From the NCBI GenBank assembly GCA_015494675.1, contig WGAW01000202.1, positions 1-17,349 of the forward strand: a stretch of 17,349 bases of DNA, written 5' to 3'. Position numbers and translations under genes: made by a program. This document shows, one piece after another, positions 7,798 to 14,711 of the stretch; the first letter of the stretch is position 1, and the number at the start of each line of letters is the position of its first letter. The notes beneath the pieces are model-generated. The model searched no databases, had not been told where the DNA came from, and saw only the letters and a list, made by a program, of their open reading frames with translations. The DNA comes from Hydrogenimonas sp. (lineage in GTDB: Bacteria; Campylobacterota; Campylobacteria; Campylobacterales; Hydrogenimonadaceae).

Positions 7798-9009
7798 CTA
7801 ATGCTTCACTTCGAAGCGAAAACCGTTCTCGTGCAGCATACTCTTGATAAGCTCCTGATGCTCTCTTCCTTTGGTCTCCAGGGCGATCGACACATAGGCA
7901 TCACCGAACTTCAGGTCGAGAGAGGTCCTGTCGTAGCCTATCTGTACTATATTGGCCTGCGCATCTTTAAGAATCTGCGTAAGGAGCATCAGGCTGCCGG
8001 GTTTGTCCACGAGTGTTACGACCAGCTTCATCTTTCTGTACGACTTTAGAAGTCCCTTCTCTATAATTACCGAGAGCATCGTGACGTCTATGTTTCCGCC
8101 GCTTAGAATCGATACGACTTTCGCACCCTTCGGAAGATCTATCTTGTCGTGGATCAATGCGGCCACTCCGACCGCTCCGGCACCCTCCACGACCAGCTTC
8201 TGCTTCTCCAGAAGATATAAAATCGCGTTGGCTATCTCTTCGTCGTCGACAAGTATCATCTCGTCGACATACTCCAAAATATACTTCAGAGTCTTTTCCG
8301 ATGTATCTCTTACCGCGATCCCGTCGGCTATGGTACGAACTTTGACGGTATCGATCTGCTTTTTTGCATCGAAGGAGAGTTTCATCGCCGGGGCGCCGGA
8401 AGCGGCAACTCCTATGATTCGGGTTTTTGGAGATATCGACTTCATAGCGACCGCGATGCCGCTGATCAATCCGCCGCCGCCTACCGGAACCAAAACCGCA
8501 TCCGGCGCTTCGCAGTGTTCGAGTATCTCCAGCGCTATCGTACCCTGCCCCGCGATCACCTCGTCATCAGCGAAAGGGTGGACGAAAACACGTCCGCTCT
8601 TTTTCGCATACTCCACCGCGTAAGCGTACGCCTCGTCGTAGTTCGTACCCGAAAGAATCACCTCCGCGCCGTACGACTTGACGCCGTCGACTTTCGTCAG
8701 AGGGGTAGTTTCGGGCATCACTATCGTCGCGGGTATATTGAAATATTTCGCGGCCAGAGCGACCCCTTGGGCATGGTTGCCCGCACTTGCGGCCACAACC
8801 CCTTTGGAGCGCTCCTCTTCGCTTAACGACGCGATCTTGTTGAAGGCCCCGCGAATCTTGAATGAACCCGTATTTTGAAGATTCTCCTTTTTCAGATAGA
8901 CCTCAAAACCGGTAGTTTCACTAAGTTTCGGAGCGTAGGAGAAGGGTGTCTTTACGGCAACTTTTTGAACTTCGCCGTGCGCCTTTTTGATATCGGCGAG
9001 CGTTATCAT
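7798..9009 (-). CDS. ilvA: Threonine ammonia-lyase (threonine dehydratase) with ACT-like C-terminus
   Basis: PLP enzyme that deaminates threonine to 2-oxobutyrate, the entry to isoleucine synthesis. With the ATG at 9009 it has 403 residues. The PLP lysine is in SFKIRGA (Lys51), the phosphate-binding glycine loop is PVGGGGL, and SAGNHAQGVA is the substrate/cofactor loop. Residues about 325-403 form one ACT-like regulatory domain (LVVTLVDKPGSLMLLTQIL). This is the short form, as in many autotrophs, rather than the 514-residue enterobacterial enzyme with two regulatory repeats. The start overlaps the upstream gene's stop as ATGA and has GGAG 5 nt ahead; the longer frame, with ten extra residues, is less likely. 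Confidence 0.95.
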   Translation of the reverse strand: MITLADIKKAHGEVQKVAVKTPFSYAPKLSETTGFEVYLKKENLQNTGSFKIRGAFNKIASLSEEERSKGVVAASAGNHAQGVALAAKYFNIPATIVMPETTPLTKVDGVKSYGAEVILSGTNYDEAYAYAVEYAKKSGRVFVHPFADDEVIAGQGTIALEILEHCEAPDAVLVPVGGGGLISGIAVAMKSISPKTRIIGVAASGAPAMKLSFDAKKQIDTVKVRTIADGIAVRDTSEKTLKYILEYVDEMILVDDEEIANAILYLLEKQKLVVEGAGAVGVAALIHDKIDLPKGAKVVSILSGGNIDVTMLSVIIEKGLLKSYRKMKLVVTLVDKPGSLMLLTQILKDAQANIVQIGYDRTSLDLKFGDAYVSIALETKGREHQELIKSMLHENGFRFEVKH

Positions 9010-9434
9010 GCATACTCCATATGATCTACCATCGCACATCTGCTCTGAACCACTCTCATACCTCTATCTTTCGCGGCCGCGGCTGCTTCGTTGTTTACGA
9101 TCCCGGCCTGCATCCAGACCACCCTCACGTCTCCGCGATCTATGCACGCCTCGACCACGGGGCCTACCGCGGCTGACTTTCTGAATATATCGACCATATC
9201 GACTCTAAACGGAATCTCTTTCAAAGAGCGGTATACCTTCTCTCCCAATATCTCATCCTCTTTCGGATAGACCGGAACTATCCTGTAACCGGCCTCTTTA
9301 AGATACTTTGCCACCCTGTGGCTCGCTTTTGACGGATCGGGCGAGAGCCCTACCACGGCAATCGTCTCGACCTCTCTGAAAATCTGCCTTATCTCTTCGG
9401 TATCGGCATTGATAGTCGGAAATTCGCACTCCAT
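9006..9434 (-). CDS. CoA-binding domain protein (YccU-like)
   Basis: A 142-residue single-domain protein of the CoA_binding_2 Rossmann type. It shows the nucleotide loop IAVVGLSPDPSKASHRVAKYL, then GYRIVPVYPKEDEILGEKVYRSLKEIP, the strand VDMVDIFRKS, and the late motif VWMQAGIVNNEAA, all typical of the YccU group. The group binds CoA-type nucleotides; the cellular role is not settled. The start at 9434 has AAAGG 6 nt ahead. It is the first gene of the operon that continues with ilvA (4 bp overlap), the WD40 gene and ppx, and it is preceded by a structured leader-like element. Confidence 0.9.
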   Translation of the reverse strand: MECEFPTINADTEEIRQIFREVETIAVVGLSPDPSKASHRVAKYLKEAGYRIVPVYPKEDEILGEKVYRSLKEIPFRVDMVDIFRKSAAVGPVVEACIDRGDVRVVWMQAGIVNNEAAAAAKDRGMRVVQSRCAMVDHMEYA

Positions 9435-9468
9435 AAAAAGCCTTTGAAAATTTTATGACCGAATTGTC

Positions 9469-9560
9469 GCAAAAGGGCGGCCTCGTCTTGAAATCTTTCG
9501 ACTCCGGGGTCGAAAGAGCCGGCTGTTTCTCTCGAACTCAGGAAGCCGCCCGAAATTTGC
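9469..9560 (-). ncRNA. Candidate structured RNA or leader, unclassified
   Basis: The 170-bp gap between amzA and the CoA-binding gene holds a strongly foldable block. A 7-bp stem pairs 9475-9481 (GGGCGGC) with 9545-9551 (GCCGCCC), extended by GCAAA/TTTGC at 9469-9473 and 9556-9560. Inside it a perfect 9-bp hairpin pairs 9494-9502 with 9509-9517 around a 6-nt loop. Two TATACT boxes just upstream on the minus strand would start a transcript close to the outer stem, so I assign the minus strand, although the fold exists on both. It ends 34 bp before the CoA-binding start. It matches no riboswitch or small RNA family I can recall. Confidence 0.4.
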
Positions 9561-9568
9561 ATAAATTC

Positions 9569-9584
9569 AGTATACGGGAGTATA
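9569..9584 (-). promoter_or_regulatory. Two -10-like boxes (TATACT repeated at 10 bp)
   Basis: Reading leftwards, TATACT occurs at 9584-9579 and again at 9574-9569. Upstream is T-rich (GCTTGTTTGC) with no clear -35 box. Either could drive the structured element and the downstream CoA-binding, ilvA, WD40 and ppx operon. Twin boxes could mean two start sites. Confidence 0.45.
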
Positions 9585-9604
9585 GCAAACAAGCCCTTAG
9601 AGTA

Positions 9605-10162
9605 TCACTCCATACGGCACCGCTTCAGTGTGGCATCCGCTTTTCGTCGGCACTCGGGGCAAAATTCATACCCTTTTCTGTCGGTATCGGCAAGCGAGTT
9701 GGAGAAGTGCATTACACACGAAGGATCGTCGCAGTGTCCGAGACCGAGCGTATGCCCGATCTCATGCACAGCCTCGGTCAATACTCTGCGAAAAAATAGA
9801 GGAGTCTCCTCATCCGATCCGTAAAAGCGGTCGGAGAGCCTTGCCGTGGAGATAACGGCGCATCTCATCGATGATGACGCGAGTCCGAATACGAAATTTA
9901 GACGGCTCTCATAGATATCCTTATCCGTGACACCGAGTACGATCTCATTCGGACTCTTTTTGAGTCTGCACGCCTCCTGAAGGAGCCCGAAAGCCCTGAA
10001 CTGACCGCGCGACGGATCGTACGCACTTTGAGAGAGGGGCAAAACGGCGCCCGTCTCTACCGGAAGTCCGAATATCCGCCTCAGTTCGCCCGCCAAAGGT
10101 TCGAATAGCTCCGGTGCAGGTTCAAAAAAAGGCAGAAGAGCAATGGAGCACCCCTTCTGCAT
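9605..10162 (-). CDS. amzA: Archaemetzincin-type zinc metalloprotease
   Basis: The 185-residue product carries the full archaemetzincin signature. HEIGHTLGLGHC gives three zinc-binding histidines (133, 137, 143) and the catalytic glutamate (134). Cys144, Cys149 and the CVM Met-turn (149-151) follow, and FCPEC (Cys168, Cys171) completes the second, four-cysteine zinc site. The family is widespread in archaea and eukaryotes and patchy in bacteria; its physiological substrates are unknown. No signal peptide is seen, so it is probably cytoplasmic. The longer frame starting at 10210 would overlap feoB by 47 bp. I prefer the ATG at 10162, 1 bp after the feoB stop, although its ribosome-binding site (GGGG) is weak. 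It is the last gene of the feo operon. Confidence 0.92.
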   Translation of the reverse strand: MQKGCSIALLPFFEPAPELFEPLAGELRRIFGLPVETGAVLPLSQSAYDPSRGQFRAFGLLQEACRLKKSPNEIVLGVTDKDIYESRLNFVFGLASSSMRCAVISTARLSDRFYGSDEETPLFFRRVLTEAVHEIGHTLGLGHCDDPSCVMHFSNSLADTDRKGYEFCPECRRKADATLKRCRME

Positions 10163-10163
10163 A

Positions 10164-12329
10164 TCAGTACCCCAAAACTCCAAGAAGGTTGTATACCCCG
10201 AATGCCGCAAGCCAAGCCAGGAGATTCGGGTATACCATGTAGAAGCCGCGCCATGCCCACTGCGGCACCTCCGCCCAGAATGTACTCATGGCGGCTATAC
10301 ACGGTGAGTAGATCATGATAATCACGATAAGTGCCACGGCCGTTTTGAACGATACATTCTCTCTGAGCCGATCGATAAGAGTGTTGCTCTTCTCGTCCGC
10401 ATCTCCTACGGCATAGAGTGTAGCCAGCGTCGAAACCACCACCTCTTTGGCCGCCAGTCCGGCTATGGTCGCTACCGAGACCCGCCAGTCGAAGCCGAGC
10501 GGAGCGAAAACAGGCTCTATCGCCTTGCCTATCGTACCGAGATAGCTGTTCTCGAGCTCTTTTGCGGCAAGTTCGCTCTGAAGCTGCATCTTTGCCGCCT
10601 CGTCGACAGCAGCTTCTATCTTAGTTTCATAACTTTGAGCCAGCCTGGAGTCGTGAGGGTATGAGCTCAAAAACCAGATTATCATCGATGCACCCGCAAT
10701 GAACGTTCCCGCCTTTTTCAAAAAGAGTTTGGCCTTTATCCAGAGCTCCACACCGAGAGCCTTCATGGATGGAAATCTATATGGCGGCATCTCCATGACA
10801 AACGGCTCAGGTTCCCCTTTAAAAAGCACCGTTCGCAGAATTTTCGCCACTATAAGGCCGAGGATCGCGCCGCTTATATATATGATAAAGAGTATGTTAC
10901 CGGCATGGGATGTCGGGAAGAAAGCGCCTATGAGCAGCACATATACCGGAAGTCTCGCGGAACAGCTCATGAAGCCGAGTACAAGCATCGTAATAATGCG
11001 ATCTTTCGGGTTTTTGAGCGTCCTTGCGGCCATATAGGCCGGTACCGTACAACCGAATCCGCTGACCAGCGGAATGAACGCCTTTCCCTGCAGCCCGAAC
11101 TTCTTCATGAAACCGTCGAGCAAAAAGGCGGCTCTGGCCATGTAGCCGGTCTGCTCGAGAAGGTTTATACCGAGAAATAGTATAAGGATATTCGGAAGGA
11201 ACATTATCACCGAACCGACCGCCGGGATTACGCCGTCGGCAAGCACGGATTGAATAGGACCGTCCGGGAGAACCGCTTTTACGGTGTTGGAAATCTCGGT
11301 AAACGCGGCATCGATCCAATCCATCGGAATAGAGCCCACTTCAAACGTTATCTGAAAAAGGAGCCACATGAAAAAGAGAAAAATCGGCAGACCCAGAATC
11401 GGGTGTATAAGCAGTCTGTCGAGCCTGTCGGTAACGGTCAACTTTTTGGGGGGCTTTTTCAGGGCTTTCAAAACCAGCGCCTTGGCCATCGCGTAGCGCT
11501 CGTCGCTCAGAATGTCGCTTGTGGACTCTTCGTCGAACTCCATCTCGAGTTCACGGTAGATCTGCCCCAGCATCTCGTGCAGCTCTATGAAGATGGGCAG
11601 ATCGTGTATGATCTTGTATATCTCCTCGTCTCTGTCGAGCAGCCTTATCGCTATGAACCTCGCTTCGTCGGGATCTTTGAAGTGGGGAGACTTGTGGAGC
11701 ACCTTTATCAGCTTCTCGATCTGCTCCTCTATGCGCTCGTCGTAGAAGAGTTTGTTTTTCGGTTTCCGGCTTCCGTAGACCTCTATTATACGGTCTACTA
11801 TCTCGTCCACACCCCTATGCTCCTTCGCGGAAGTCAAAACCACCGGGATTCCGAGGAGCTCTTCGAGTTTCTCCCTGTCGACCGTGCCTCCCTGCTTCTC
11901 CACCTCGTCTATCATATTTACGACGAGGATCATCTTTTTCTGCATATCCATGAGTTGGAAAGTAAAGATGAGATTCCTCGAGAGAGTGTTGGCATCGGCA
12001 ACATTTATAATAAGATCATACTCTTCATTATATAAAAACTTTTTTGCTACCTGCTCTTCGGGAGTGTATGCGTTTAGAGAGTATATCCCCGGAAGGTCGA
12101 CTATCTCTATCTCATAACCGTCTTTTTCTATGAATACCTCTTTCTTCTCTACGGTGACTCCGGAAAAGTTTCCGACATGGAGCCTTGCGCCGGTCATCGA
12201 GTTGATTATCGAGGATTTGCCGACATTCGGCTGTCCGGCCAGCGCAACCTTTATCTTTTTCACTTCCCGATCCGCTCCGATTCCGTTTCGGTTGCCGTTG
12301 CCGTCCGATTCACAGCTTCCGCATCTCAT
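10164..12329 (-). CDS. feoB: Ferrous iron transporter FeoB
   Basis: Inner-membrane Fe(II) permease with a cytosolic G domain. The 721 residues show G1 GQPNVGKSS (32-40), G3 DLPG (78-81), G4 NMID (138-141) and a SAKE-type G5, then a helical guanine-dissociation-inhibitor region and about eight membrane segments. The two gate repeats carry the conserved cysteines in SGFGCTVPAYMAART and FMSCSARLPVYVLL. The N-terminus has an unusual Cys- and Asn/Gly-rich stretch (MRCGSCESDGNGNRNG) before the G domain. The ATG overlaps the feoA stop as ATGA. Expression is probably Fur-controlled through the feoA promoter. Confidence 0.97.
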   Translation of the reverse strand: MRCGSCESDGNGNRNGIGADREVKKIKVALAGQPNVGKSSIINSMTGARLHVGNFSGVTVEKKEVFIEKDGYEIEIVDLPGIYSLNAYTPEEQVAKKFLYNEEYDLIINVADANTLSRNLIFTFQLMDMQKKMILVVNMIDEVEKQGGTVDREKLEELLGIPVVLTSAKEHRGVDEIVDRIIEVYGSRKPKNKLFYDERIEEQIEKLIKVLHKSPHFKDPDEARFIAIRLLDRDEEIYKIIHDLPIFIELHEMLGQIYRELEMEFDEESTSDILSDERYAMAKALVLKALKKPPKKLTVTDRLDRLLIHPILGLPIFLFFMWLLFQITFEVGSIPMDWIDAAFTEISNTVKAVLPDGPIQSVLADGVIPAVGSVIMFLPNILILFLGINLLEQTGYMARAAFLLDGFMKKFGLQGKAFIPLVSGFGCTVPAYMAARTLKNPKDRIITMLVLGFMSCSARLPVYVLLIGAFFPTSHAGNILFIIYISGAILGLIVAKILRTVLFKGEPEPFVMEMPPYRFPSMKALGVELWIKAKLFLKKAGTFIAGASMIIWFLSSYPHDSRLAQSYETKIEAAVDEAAKMQLQSELAAKELENSYLGTIGKAIEPVFAPLGFDWRVSVATIAGLAAKEVVVSTLATLYAVGDADEKSNTLIDRLRENVSFKTAVALIVIIMIYSPCIAAMSTFWAEVPQWAWRGFYMVYPNLLAWLAAFGVYNLLGVLGY

Positions 12330-12565
12330 CTACAACCGCCTTTGGGCTCCATGAAGACGGAAGCGGCCTCCTCTTCTCTCAGGGCTATCTTCGTACCGTC
12401 GCTCTCTACCTCCCAGGTCTGTTTGGCAAGCGTATGGTCGAGAATCTTTATCTCGCTGCCCTTTGCCAGGCCCAAAGAGAAGAGGCGCCCTTTTATCGGA
12501 TCTTTAGCCTTTATCTTCACTATGCGACCTTCACATCCGATCGTACATTCGGTCAAAGGTTTCAC
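12326..12565 (-). CDS. feoA: Iron transport accessory protein FeoA
   Basis: Small SH3-like protein that works with FeoB at the inner membrane. With the GTG at 12565 it has 79 residues, the usual FeoA size, with the characteristic ending of the first half, KGRLFSLGLAKGSEI. The start is fixed by two facts: GGAGG at 12579-12575 lies 9 nt ahead of the GTG, and the longer open frame from 12622 would begin inside the -35 box. It has three cysteines (two near the N-terminus in CTIGC, one at the C-terminus). It overlaps feoB by 4 bp. Confidence 0.93.
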   Translation of the reverse strand: MKPLTECTIGCEGRIVKIKAKDPIKGRLFSLGLAKGSEIKILDHTLAKQTWEVESDGTKIALREEEAASVFMEPKGGCR

Positions 12566-12593
12566 TCTCAAAAACCTCCACAATTTTTCGGTG

Positions 12594-12622
12594 ATTATAG
12601 AGCAATTGAGAACCAATGTCAA
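12594..12622 (-). promoter_or_regulatory. Consensus sigma-70 promoter of feoAB-amzA
   Basis: Reading leftwards, TTGACA at 12622-12617 and TATAAT at 12599-12594 are separated by exactly 17 bp: both hexamers and the spacing match the ideal. Initiation near 12587 gives a leader of about 20 nt before the feoA GTG. This is the strongest promoter in the window and it is covered by Fur-like sites. Confidence 0.9.
12607..12621. promoter_or_regulatory. Second Fur-like site over the -35 box
   Basis: TGAGAACCAATGTCA matches the 7-1-7 Fur core TGATAATNATTATCA at 10 of 14 defined positions and covers most of the -35 box and the promoter-proximal spacer. It is weaker than the neighbouring box; tandem Fur sites are usual at strongly iron-regulated promoters. 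Confidence 0.5.
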
Positions 12623-12629
12623 TAGTGTT

Positions 12630-12648
12630 GATAATCATTCTCATTGTT
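12630..12648. promoter_or_regulatory. Fur box upstream of feoA
   Basis: GATAATCATTCTCATTGTT (plus strand) matches the 19-bp Fur consensus (GATAATGATTATCATTATC on this strand) at 15 positions. It lies 7 bp upstream of the -35 box. Fe(II)-Fur would be expected to repress feoAB-amzA. Confidence 0.8.
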
Positions 12649-12654
12649 ATTATC

Positions 12655-12770
12655 TGATTTTGCGCAAAGAGCAAAATCATCTCGAAATCTTGGATTTCGT
12701 AGCTTCAGGGGGTTGTAGGGCCGCACAGGCCCTGCCGAATTGCGGGCTTTGCCCGGAATTTGCGTAACAT
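12655..12770 (+). repeat. Structured intergenic repeat, copy A
   Basis: First of two tandem units (119-bp period). Four hairpins can be drawn: 12655-12663 with 12671-12679 (9 bp), 12683-12689 with 12693-12699 (7 bp), 12717-12722 with 12728-12733 (6 bp, AGGGCC/GGCCCT), and 12743-12747 with 12751-12755 (5 bp, CGGGC-TTT-GCCCG), the last extended by flanking AATT/AATT. Between hairpins two and three lies a conserved G-rich linker, CAGGGGGTTGTA. The reverse complement matches copies C and D at the right end. It lies directly beyond the feo Fur box, between divergent genes. Confidence 0.85.
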
Positions 12771-12779
12771 GAAATGGCT

Positions 12780-12888
12780 TGCGCAAAGAGCAAAATCATC
12801 TCGAAATCTTGGATTTCGTAGCTTCAGGGGGTTGTAGGGCCGCTCACCCATGCCGAATTGCGGGCTTTGCCCGGAATTTGCGTAATAT
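12780..12888 (+). repeat. Structured intergenic repeat, copy B
   Basis: Nearly identical to copy A over 109 bp from TGCGCAAAG to GCGTAATAT. The main difference is in the AGGGCC/GGCCCT hairpin, where copy B reads GCTCACCCATG in place of GCACAGGCCCTG and the stem is lost. The first hairpin is also mostly lost, because the left flank differs. The CGAAATC and CGGGC hairpins are intact. Confidence 0.85.
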
Positions 12889-12952
12889 CAGTAGTTGAGT
12901 GAAAAAAGGGCTCTAAATCAATTTGTTCAACGCGCTTTATGGCCGGCGAATG

Positions 12953-12958
12953 TAAAAT
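12953..12958 (+). promoter_or_regulatory. Possible -10 box (TAAAAT) for the rhodanese gene
   Basis: TAAAAT preceded by AATG lies 35 bp before the rhodanese ATG in the non-repeat part of the intergenic region. No -35 box is convincing, so this is a weak assignment. Between repeat copy B and this box (12889-12952) I see nothing else that can be named. Confidence 0.35.
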
Positions 12959-12993
12959 ATCCCCTGTAAATCCAATTGCCGAAGAGACAAAGA

Positions 12994-13515
12994 ATGAAAA
13001 AGCTTCTTACTGCCCTTATAGCCGTTTTTACTATAAGTCTTCATCTCTATGCACAGGAGGCTGAATACAGCGACGACATAGATGCGAAAGAGGCTGCAAA
13101 AATGGTCAAAGAGAACGGTGCGGTTATCATAGATGTACGCGATCCGAGAGAGTTTCTCTATTCGGGACATGCGGTAGGCTCCGTAAATATACCGATATTT
13201 TTCGTTCGAATCGATCTTCCACCGATAGAGACGAGAGTGAAGGTGGCGCAGCTCGAAAAGAGAAGAGAGAAGGCGATCCATGTAAAGAAGATCTACCGTC
13301 CGATGATGGACGAGAACAGAGACTTCGTGGAAGATGTAAAAAGATTGGTCGGCTCAAACCTGCAAAAGCCCGTGATTCTCATATGCAGAAGCGGTGAGAG
13401 ATCGGTATACGCCGCAAACAAGCTGGCGAAAAACGGTTTCGAGAACGTATACAACATAGAAGGCGGCTTCATATTCGACTGGAAAGCCTCGGGAATGCCG
13501 TGGGGCGGAGAGTAG
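12994..13515 (+). CDS. Exported rhodanese-like sulfurtransferase
   Basis: The only plus-strand gene. The 173-residue precursor starts with a Sec signal peptide, probably cleaved after LYA (residue 20). One rhodanese domain follows: VIIDVRDPREFLYSGHAVGSVNIP, then the active-site loop CRSGERS with the sulfur-carrying cysteine at residue 131, then NVYNIEGGF and WKASGMPW. A charged insert of about 45 residues (VRIDLPPIETRVKVAQ onward) separates the two halves. It is probably periplasmic and handles sulfane sulfur or thiosulfate; the acceptor is unknown. The ATG at 12994 opens the signal peptide; an in-frame TTG six codons upstream is unlikely. The ribosome-binding site is poor. Confidence 0.9.
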   Translation: MKKLLTALIAVFTISLHLYAQEAEYSDDIDAKEAAKMVKENGAVIIDVRDPREFLYSGHAVGSVNIPIFFVRIDLPPIETRVKVAQLEKRREKAIHVKKIYRPMMDENRDFVEDVKRLVGSNLQKPVILICRSGERSVYAANKLAKNGFENVYNIEGGFIFDWKASGMPWGGE

Positions 13516-13586
13516 ACATTCAGCATACCTCTTTGTAAAAATCAGACGAAAGCTTGCATGACCGCAACGGAAAACATTTCACTTTT

Positions 13587-14711
13587 TTATTTTATTCGGT
13601 CCCTAACCCGTAGAACCACTCCCGCCTCCATATGCGGGGTATACGGAAACTGATCGAAGAGGGCAGCGTCCACTACGGTGTGGGTTTCACATAGCCGCTT
13701 CAGATCGCGTATTAGACTCTGCGGGTTGCACGATATGTATATGACGGTATTAAAACCCGCAACCAACCTTGCGGTCCCATCGTCGAGCCCGGCCCGCGGA
13801 GGATCCACAAGCACCGTTTTGAGATCGTACCCTCCTAGCTCAACGCCCCGAAGCCTTCTAAACACCCTTTTGCCCTCGAGAGCTTCGGTAAACTCTTCGC
13901 TGCTCATTCTGACGAACTCTATGTTTTCCGCGCCGTTTAGATAACAGTTCTCGAGTGCCGCATGAATGGAGCGTTTGGATATCTCCGTGGCTATAACCCT
14001 GTCAAAGAGGGTCGAGAGAGGAATCGTAAAGTTTCCGGCACCGGCGTAGAGCTCGCAAAAATCTCCCTCGCCGTACTCTTTCGCTCCTCTCATAGCCCAC
14101 TCTACCATCTTTTCGTTGACTCCTGGATTGGGCTGGGTGAAGCTCTGCTCGTAGTGTCTGTAAAGATATTTTCTACCCTCTATTTCGAGTCTTTCTGTAA
14201 CAAACTCTCTCTCCAGAACCTCCTTCTGCCCGCGACTGCGCCCTATGAGGGCCGCATCGACAAACTTTTGAAGCTCATATGCCTCCGCCTTCCATCCCTC
14301 TTCGAGCCTCCTTCGATACAGCATCGTGACGAGAGTCTCACCGGTAGTCGAAGAGAGGAACTCTATACCGAAAAGCCCGCTTTTGAGCTCTTCGTTCCCG
14401 TTGATATACTCAAGAAGCCTCCACATTCTGCTCTCTATCGCTTCGCATACCATAGGGCACTCTTTCAGCAGCACGAATCTACGCTTGTCGAGGTGGCGCA
14501 TCGCATAGCTGCAGATACCCTCTTTATGGTAGATCTTGTACTCTGCTCTCGCCCTGTAGCGGGCCTCTTTAGACTTGTAGACCTCAACCTCATTGCCGTA
14601 AAAGGGTGAGAGAAGTTTCGAAAGCTCCCCTCTTTTGAGCTGGAGCTGACCGGCATAGTCGTATTCGTAGAGTGAGCAGCTGCCGCACTCGCCGAAGTGT
14701 GCACACCTCAT
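13587..14711 (-). CDS. trmA: tRNA (uracil-5-)-methyltransferase TrmA
   Basis: SAM-dependent enzyme making ribothymidine at tRNA position 54. With the ATG at 14711 it has 374 residues. The N-terminus reads MRCAHFGECGSC, a cysteine cluster resembling the RumA/RlmD iron-sulfur motif. The methyltransferase core shows ELYAGAGNF (SAM loop, from about 220), VDPPRAG (about 303), the nucleophile in YISCNPQS (Cys328) and the general base in HMEAGVVL (Glu362). The start overlaps the fliP stop as ATGA, with GGAG ahead. Its place at the end of a flagellar operon is probably read-through convenience rather than a functional link. RlmD-like uracil methylation of rRNA is the alternative, but length and order favour TrmA. 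Confidence 0.92.
   Translation of the reverse strand: MRCAHFGECGSCSLYEYDYAGQLQLKRGELSKLLSPFYGNEVEVYKSKEARYRARAEYKIYHKEGICSYAMRHLDKRRFVLLKECPMVCEAIESRMWRLLEYINGNEELKSGLFGIEFLSSTTGETLVTMLYRRRLEEGWKAEAYELQKFVDAALIGRSRGQKEVLEREFVTERLEIEGRKYLYRHYEQSFTQPNPGVNEKMVEWAMRGAKEYGEGDFCELYAGAGNFTIPLSTLFDRVIATEISKRSIHAALENCYLNGAENIEFVRMSSEEFTEALEGKRVFRRLRGVELGGYDLKTVLVDPPRAGLDDGTARLVAGFNTVIYISCNPQSLIRDLKRLCETHTVVDAALFDQFPYTPHMEAGVVLRVRDRIK

Noticed and set aside
9475..9551. A tRNA gene: 77 nt closed by a 7-bp acceptor-like stem
   Set aside because: The 17 bases before the 3' stem do not form a T-arm on either strand, the central hairpin has 9 bp and a 6-nt loop instead of an anticodon arm, and there is no D-arm.
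12566..12622. A longer FeoA starting at the TTG at 12622
   Set aside because: That codon is the start of the TTGACA -35 box and lies upstream of the predicted transcription start; a GTG at 12565 has a good ribosome-binding site.
12655..12888. CRISPR array
   Set aside because: Only two units of about 119 bp, essentially identical throughout with no unique spacers, and no cas genes in the window. The same holds for 17111-17344.
13516..13586. A shared intrinsic terminator between the convergent rhodanese and trmA genes
   Set aside because: The 71-bp gap has A/T-rich runs but I find no stable hairpin next to a T-tract in either direction.
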